Shown here in pieces: positions 60,503-64,000 of a stretch of DNA of 64,000 nucleotides. The position numbers were made by a program, and so were the translations under genes. The DNA is from GMQP-bins7 sp963736295 (lineage in GTDB: Bacteria > Actinomycetota > Thermoleophilia > Gaiellales > Gaiellaceae), in NCBI GenBank assembly GCA_963736295.1, contig CAVTOH010000004.1, positions 186,001 through 250,000 of the forward strand, read 5' to 3'. Position 1 is the stretch's first letter; each line of letters starts with the position of its first letter. The notes beneath the pieces are model-generated. The model worked only from the letters and a program-made list of their open reading frames with translations. It did no database searches and had not been told where the DNA came from.

Positions 60503-63045
60503 TGCAGGGCGCCGAGGATCAGGCGTTCGGCTTCGGCGAGCGCGTCCGGGAGCTTCTCCGGCTCCTTCCCTCCGGCCCGCGCCATCGTCGGCCGTCCACC
60601 CCCGCCGCCGCCGACGATCGCCGCTGCCTGCTTGACGACGTCCGAGGCGCTCACGCGCTCCGCGACCGAGTCGTCGAAGTTCGCCACGAGATGAACCGTG
60701 CCGTCCTCCCGGGAGCCGAGGACCACGGCCGCCGGCGCGTGCTTCTGCTTGAACCGGTCCGACAGGTCGAGGAGCGAGTCGGCGTCGAGGCCGTCGACGG
60801 ACTGGACGATCACGTTCACGCCGCTTTCGACGCGGACCTCGGCGTCCGGCGCTTCCTGAGACCCGGGGGCGGGGCCCGAGGGGCGCTTCTTCGCCTCCTT
60901 CCTCACGGCGTCGAGCTCGGCGCGCAATGCGGCCGCAGAACGCGCAGTCTCGTCGAGATAGGCCCAGGCCTCCCCCGACGTGACCGCCTCGATTCGGCGA
61001 ACGCCGGATCCGACCGAGCCCTCGGAGATGATGACGAACGGCCCTACCTCGGCCGTCGAGCCGACGTGCGTTCCGCCGCAGAGCTCGACGGAGTAGCCCG
61101 GGACCTCGACGACGCGGACGATGTCCCCGTACTTCTCGCCGAAGAGCATCATCGCGCCCAGCCGGCGCGCCTCGTCGATCGGCGTCTCGAACACGTTCAC
61201 GGGGAGGTTCGAGAACACCTTCTCGTTCACGATCCGCTCGACGCGCTCGCGCTCCTCGCTCGTGAGCGCGTGGTCGTGGGTGAAGTCGAAGCGGAGCTTG
61301 TCCGGGCGCACCGCAGATCCCGCCTGCCGCACGTGCTCACCGAGCACGTCCCGGAGTGCCTGGTGGAGCAGGTGCGTCCCGGTGTGGTTGGCCATCGTCG
61401 GGAAGCGGACGTTCCAGGGCACGACGGCACGCACGCGATCGCCCTCCGAGAACCCGTCGCCGCGAAAGAGACACGCCTGGTCGTCGCCGAAGCGATAAGC
61501 CTCGACGAGCTCCGCTCGCGTGGACGATTCGTCGTCGAGCTCGATCCAGCCACCGTCGGTCACCTGGCCTCCGCCCGCGGCGTAGAACGGCGACTCGCGG
61601 AGCTTGGCGAGGAAGAGCCCGTCGTCGAGTTGCTCGAGCGCCCCGATCTGCGTCAGCACGTCGGTCTTCCAGTACCCGACGAACTCGGTCTCGAAGTCCG
61701 CCTTGCGGACGAACTCCGCGGCCTGCTGGAGCTCGCCCTCCACGCCTGCGCGGGACACCTCGCGGTGCCGCTCCATCTCAGACTGGTAGCCGTCGACGTC
61801 GACGGCCCGGCCCTGCTCCTCCGCGAGCTCGACGGTGAGCTCGAGCGGGAAGCCGTAGGTCGCCGCGAGCGTGAAGGCGTCCTCGCCCGAGATTGCGCCT
61901 TTCGCCGCCAGCTCGTTGAACAGCTTCATGCCGCGCTCGAGTGTCTCCTCGAAGCGCTCCTCCTCGGTCCGCACGACCTGTTCGATCTCGCGGGCTCGCT
62001 CCCGCAGCTCCGGGTACGCGTCGCCCACCTGCTCAACGACCACGGCGGGAAGGCGGTAGACGTCCTCGAGGCCAATCCGCTGGGCCTGGATGATCGCCCT
62101 GCGGATGATCCTCCGGAGGATGTAGCCGCGGCTCTCGTTCGACGGCGTCACGCCGTCGCCGACGAGGAAGGTCATCCCGCGACCGTGGTCGGCCAGGATG
62201 CGGTGCGCCTTCGTCGCAGCGGGTGAGTCCCCGTACGCGACACCTGACTCGGCGGCGATCCACTCCATGATCCGTTGGTAGCCGTCGTTCTCGTAGACCG
62301 ACCTGACGTCCTGGAGGATCGCAGCGCCACGCTCGAGCCCGAGCCCGGTGTCGATGTTCTCCGCCGGGAGCGGGGTGAGCGTTCCGTCCGGGTGCTGCTC
62401 GAACGCCATGAACACGAGATTCCAGAACTCGAGAAAGCGGTCGCAACGCGGGCATGCAGGCGCACAGTCGGGCTCCCCGCAGCCGTGCTCCTCACCCCAG
62501 TCGTAGAAGATCTCCGAGTCGGGGCCACACGGGCCTGGGCCGCCCACCGACCAGAAGTTCTCGACCGTCGGGAGGGGAACGATGCGCTCCGGTGGCATGC
62601 CGACCTTCTGCCAGAGGTCGATCGCGACCTCGTCCGGACCGAGACCGAGTTGCGGATCGCCCGCATGCACGGTTGCCCACACGCGATCCCAGTCGAGTCG
62701 CATGTGCTCCTGGATGAACTCGGTGGCGAACTCGATCGCGCCCTCCTTGAAGTACTGCCCGAACGAGAAGTTCCCGAGCATCTCGAAGAACGTGAGGTGG
62801 TGCCCGTCGAGCCCGACCTCGTCGATGTCCACGGCCCGGAAGCACTTCTGCGAGGTCGTCGTGAGCGGCGCCGGCGGCGGCTCCAGGCCGAGGAAGAACG
62901 GCATCTGTGGCTGCATGCCGGCGGAAGTCAGGAGCGTCGTATTGTCGTCTGCGCGCGGGACGAGCGAGGCAGACGGGACCCGCAGGTGGTCCTTCTCCTC
63001 GAAGAACGCGAGATAGCCCTCGCGCAGCTCGGCGGTCGTTCGCAT
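60499..63045 (-). CDS. alaS: Alanyl-tRNA synthetase
   Basis: 848 residues, intact. Class II catalytic core (LVPRADDNTTLLTSAGMQPQMPFF, TFFEMLGNFSFGQYFKEGAI), an unusual four-Cys insertion (CGEPDCAPACPRCDRF), an editing domain with zinc ligands NHTGTHLLHQALR and ELCGGTHVGSTAEVG, and a C-terminal Gly-rich DHHA1 domain (AAIVGGGGGGRPTMARAGG). ATG at 63045; TAGAAT (complement of 63052-63057) ends 6 nt before it, suggesting a leaderless mRNA for alaS-ruvX-mltG. Confidence 0.97.
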   Translation of the reverse strand: MRTTAELREGYLAFFEEKDHLRVPSASLVPRADDNTTLLTSAGMQPQMPFFLGLEPPPAPLTTTSQKCFRAVDIDEVGLDGHHLTFFEMLGNFSFGQYFKEGAIEFATEFIQEHMRLDWDRVWATVHAGDPQLGLGPDEVAIDLWQKVGMPPERIVPLPTVENFWSVGGPGPCGPDSEIFYDWGEEHGCGEPDCAPACPRCDRFLEFWNLVFMAFEQHPDGTLTPLPAENIDTGLGLERGAAILQDVRSVYENDGYQRIMEWIAAESGVAYGDSPAATKAHRILADHGRGMTFLVGDGVTPSNESRGYILRRIIRRAIIQAQRIGLEDVYRLPAVVVEQVGDAYPELRERAREIEQVVRTEEERFEETLERGMKLFNELAAKGAISGEDAFTLAATYGFPLELTVELAEEQGRAVDVDGYQSEMERHREVSRAGVEGELQQAAEFVRKADFETEFVGYWKTDVLTQIGALEQLDDGLFLAKLRESPFYAAGGGQVTDGGWIELDDESSTRAELVEAYRFGDDQACLFRGDGFSEGDRVRAVVPWNVRFPTMANHTGTHLLHQALRDVLGEHVRQAGSAVRPDKLRFDFTHDHALTSEERERVERIVNEKVFSNLPVNVFETPIDEARRLGAMMLFGEKYGDIVRVVEVPGYSVELCGGTHVGSTAEVGPFVIISEGSVGSGVRRIEAVTSGEAWAYLDETARSAAALRAELDAVRKEAKKRPSGPAPGSQEAPDAEVRVESGVNVIVQSVDGLDADSLLDLSDRFKQKHAPAAVVLGSREDGTVHLVANFDDSVAERVSASDVVKQAAAIVGGGGGGRPTMARAGGKEPEKLPDALAEAERLILGALQ

Positions 63046-63098
63046 GCAGGGATTCTACGAGCGCGGTCCGACTCTTCCGGACGAGCGCTGCGCGTTGG

Positions 63099-63599
63099 CT
63101 AAGCCGCGGGAGGCACGTCCGGCTCGGGCGGTGCCGGGTCGGCTGTCCTAGCTCGCCGGAGCTCCTCGTCGAGCTCGGCTTCGCGGCGGCGGGCAGCCTC
63201 CTTCGCCACGTTCATCGCCTCGCCCGGGTCCCGGCGCGCCCGAAACGCGCCGAAGAAGTGCGCGATCGCCGCGGAGAAGCCACTCACCTTCTTCACCGGA
63301 GTGGTGATCGCCGTGGACACCGCGCGAACCGCGGTGTCGGCACTGTCCGCCATCGATACCGCGCTGTCCGTCACGAGGTCGAGCTTGTCGAGCTCCCTGT
63401 TCACCCGGTCGATCGTCCCACCCGACTTCTCGATCACGGGGAGCAGCTCCTTCTCCGTGCCCTTGATGAGGTGCGAGAGCCGCCCGAACGTTCCGCCCAT
63501 TCGCACGAACAGGTACGCGAGTCCTCCACCGCTCGCGACGAAGAAGATCGCGAGGGCGTAGTCGAGGGCCTCGCTCGACGTGACCGCGAGAACAGTCAT
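63099..63599 (-). CDS. DUF948-type membrane protein
   Basis: 166 residues. An N-terminal membrane segment (LDYALAIFFVASGGGLAYLFVRMG), then a helical region of DUF948 type (GTEKELLPVIEKSGGTIDRVNREL, DLVTDSAVSMADSADTAVRAV), then a charged, Ala/Pro-rich tail. Function is unknown; it is very often next to alaS in actinobacteria. ATG at 63599; TAGGAT (complement of 63608-63613) lies 8 nt before it, so it has a promoter within the end of mnmA. Confidence 0.8.
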   Translation of the reverse strand: MTVLAVTSSEALDYALAIFFVASGGGLAYLFVRMGGTFGRLSHLIKGTEKELLPVIEKSGGTIDRVNRELDKLDLVTDSAVSMADSADTAVRAVSTAITTPVKKVSGFSAAIAHFFGAFRARRDPGEAMNVAKEAARRREAELDEELRRARTADPAPPEPDVPPAA

Positions 63600-63627
63600 C
63601 GCCTGTGATCCTAGTCAGTTTCGCCGT

Positions 63628-64000
63628 TCAGGAAACGTTGGTCACGACACCAGCCCCTACGACCGCATCCCCGTCGTAGAGAGCGGCGACCTGTCCCCGC
63701 GCGACACCGTACGACGGCCGCTCGAGCTCGAGGACGAAGCCGTTGTCCGACTCCACCACCTGCGCCGGGACCGGCTCCGAGCGGTAGCGCAGCTTCGCTT
63801 CGACGCTGGAGACCGGACCGTAGAGGACTCCGCTCGTCTCTACACGCGAAGCGGCCAGGGCTCCATGGTCGCCGACGACGACGGTGTTCGAGATCCGGTC
63901 CGTACGAAGGACGTACAGCGGACGCGCCGTGGCGACCCCGAGCCCGCGTCGCTGTCCCGGCGTGAACCGCCAGTAGCCGTCGTGCCGGCCGAGGACACGA
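63628..64000 (-). CDS. mnmA: tRNA 2-thiouridylase MnmA, C-terminal part (runs off window)
   Basis: Only the 3' end is in the window, so there is no start codon here. On the minus strand from 64000 the frame reads LGRHDGYWRFTPGQRRGLGV, then ARPLYVLRTDRISNTVVVG, KLRYRSEPVPAQV, and YGVARGQVAALYDGDAVVGA to the TGA at 63628-63630. The TPGQRRGLG segment and the C-terminal beta barrel match MnmA, which makes 2-thiouridine at position 34 of Lys, Glu and Gln tRNAs. The ATP site and both Cys residues lie outside the window. The 5' end must be beyond 64000. Confidence 0.88.
   Translation of the reverse strand, partial: RVLGRHDGYWRFTPGQRRGLGVATARPLYVLRTDRISNTVVVGDHGALAASRVETSGVLYGPVSSVEAKLRYRSEPVPAQVVESDNGFVLELERPSYGVARGQVAALYDGDAVVGAGVVTNVS

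Noticed and set aside
1..64000. CRISPR arrays, transposases, integrases, prophage genes
   Set aside because: I saw no regularly spaced repeats and no mobile-element enzymes; the only direct repeat is the 95-bp pair in the island.

Overview
The window is GC-rich bacterial DNA with dense, overlapping genes on both strands. Gene content and order point to an actinobacterium, most likely class Thermoleophilia (Gaiellales or Solirubrobacterales). This is inferred from order and protein style, not from a marker tree. On the minus strand, read from the right end leftwards, a housekeeping run goes mnmA, a DUF948 protein, alaS, ruvX, mltG, then (after an interruption) aroE, aroC, a fused aroKB, aroQ, a pepP-like gene, efp, a carboxyltransferase-AccB fusion, accC, nusB, xseB, ispA, an NlpC/P60 gene, tlyA, nadK, recN and pyrG. 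Together these cover translation fidelity, the shikimate pathway, acyl-CoA or pyruvate carboxylation, isoprenoid precursors, NADP and CTP supply, and DNA repair.

Region 0-24 kb: a secreted PQQ-type sugar dehydrogenase, ppsR, glyQS, recO with a GNAT gene, an EfeO-like/FTR1 iron-uptake pair behind an 18-bp palindromic operator, mutM, a methyltransferase, deoA-deoB, alanine dehydrogenase, a VOC protein, an aldo/keto reductase, an M20 peptidase, a GH13 alpha-glucosidase with a small lipoprotein, pyrG, recN, nadK, tlyA and NlpC/P60. Region 24-34.4 kb: the housekeeping block ispA to aroE. Region 34.4-59.2 kb: a surface-polysaccharide island, visibly less GC-rich. It holds two O-antigen ligase/polymerase-like genes, a convergent sigma factor and anti-sigma-like pair, about six GT4-type and two GT2-type glycosyltransferases (one a remnant), a sulfotransferase, a WbsX-like protein, a Wzx flippase, an FkbM-glycosyltransferase fusion, an acyltransferase 3, methyltransferases and a Wzz/BY-kinase, bounded by a DivIVA-like gene. 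The island separates mltG from aroE. Region 59.2-64 kb: mltG, ruvX, alaS, DUF948, and the 3' end of mnmA running off the window.

Two features run through the whole window. First, many first genes of transcription units have a TANNNT -10 hexamer ending 6-10 nt before the start codon, so their mRNAs are probably leaderless; I used this to choose several starts. Downstream genes are often joined by 4-bp NTGA stop/start overlaps. Second, many genes that must be functional (glyQS, aroC, aroE, tlyA, ruvX) carry single-base frameshifts, often in short G or C runs. Residual assembly indels are the likeliest cause, so broken genes here should be read with care. No tRNA, rRNA, CRISPR array, integrase or transposase was recognised.
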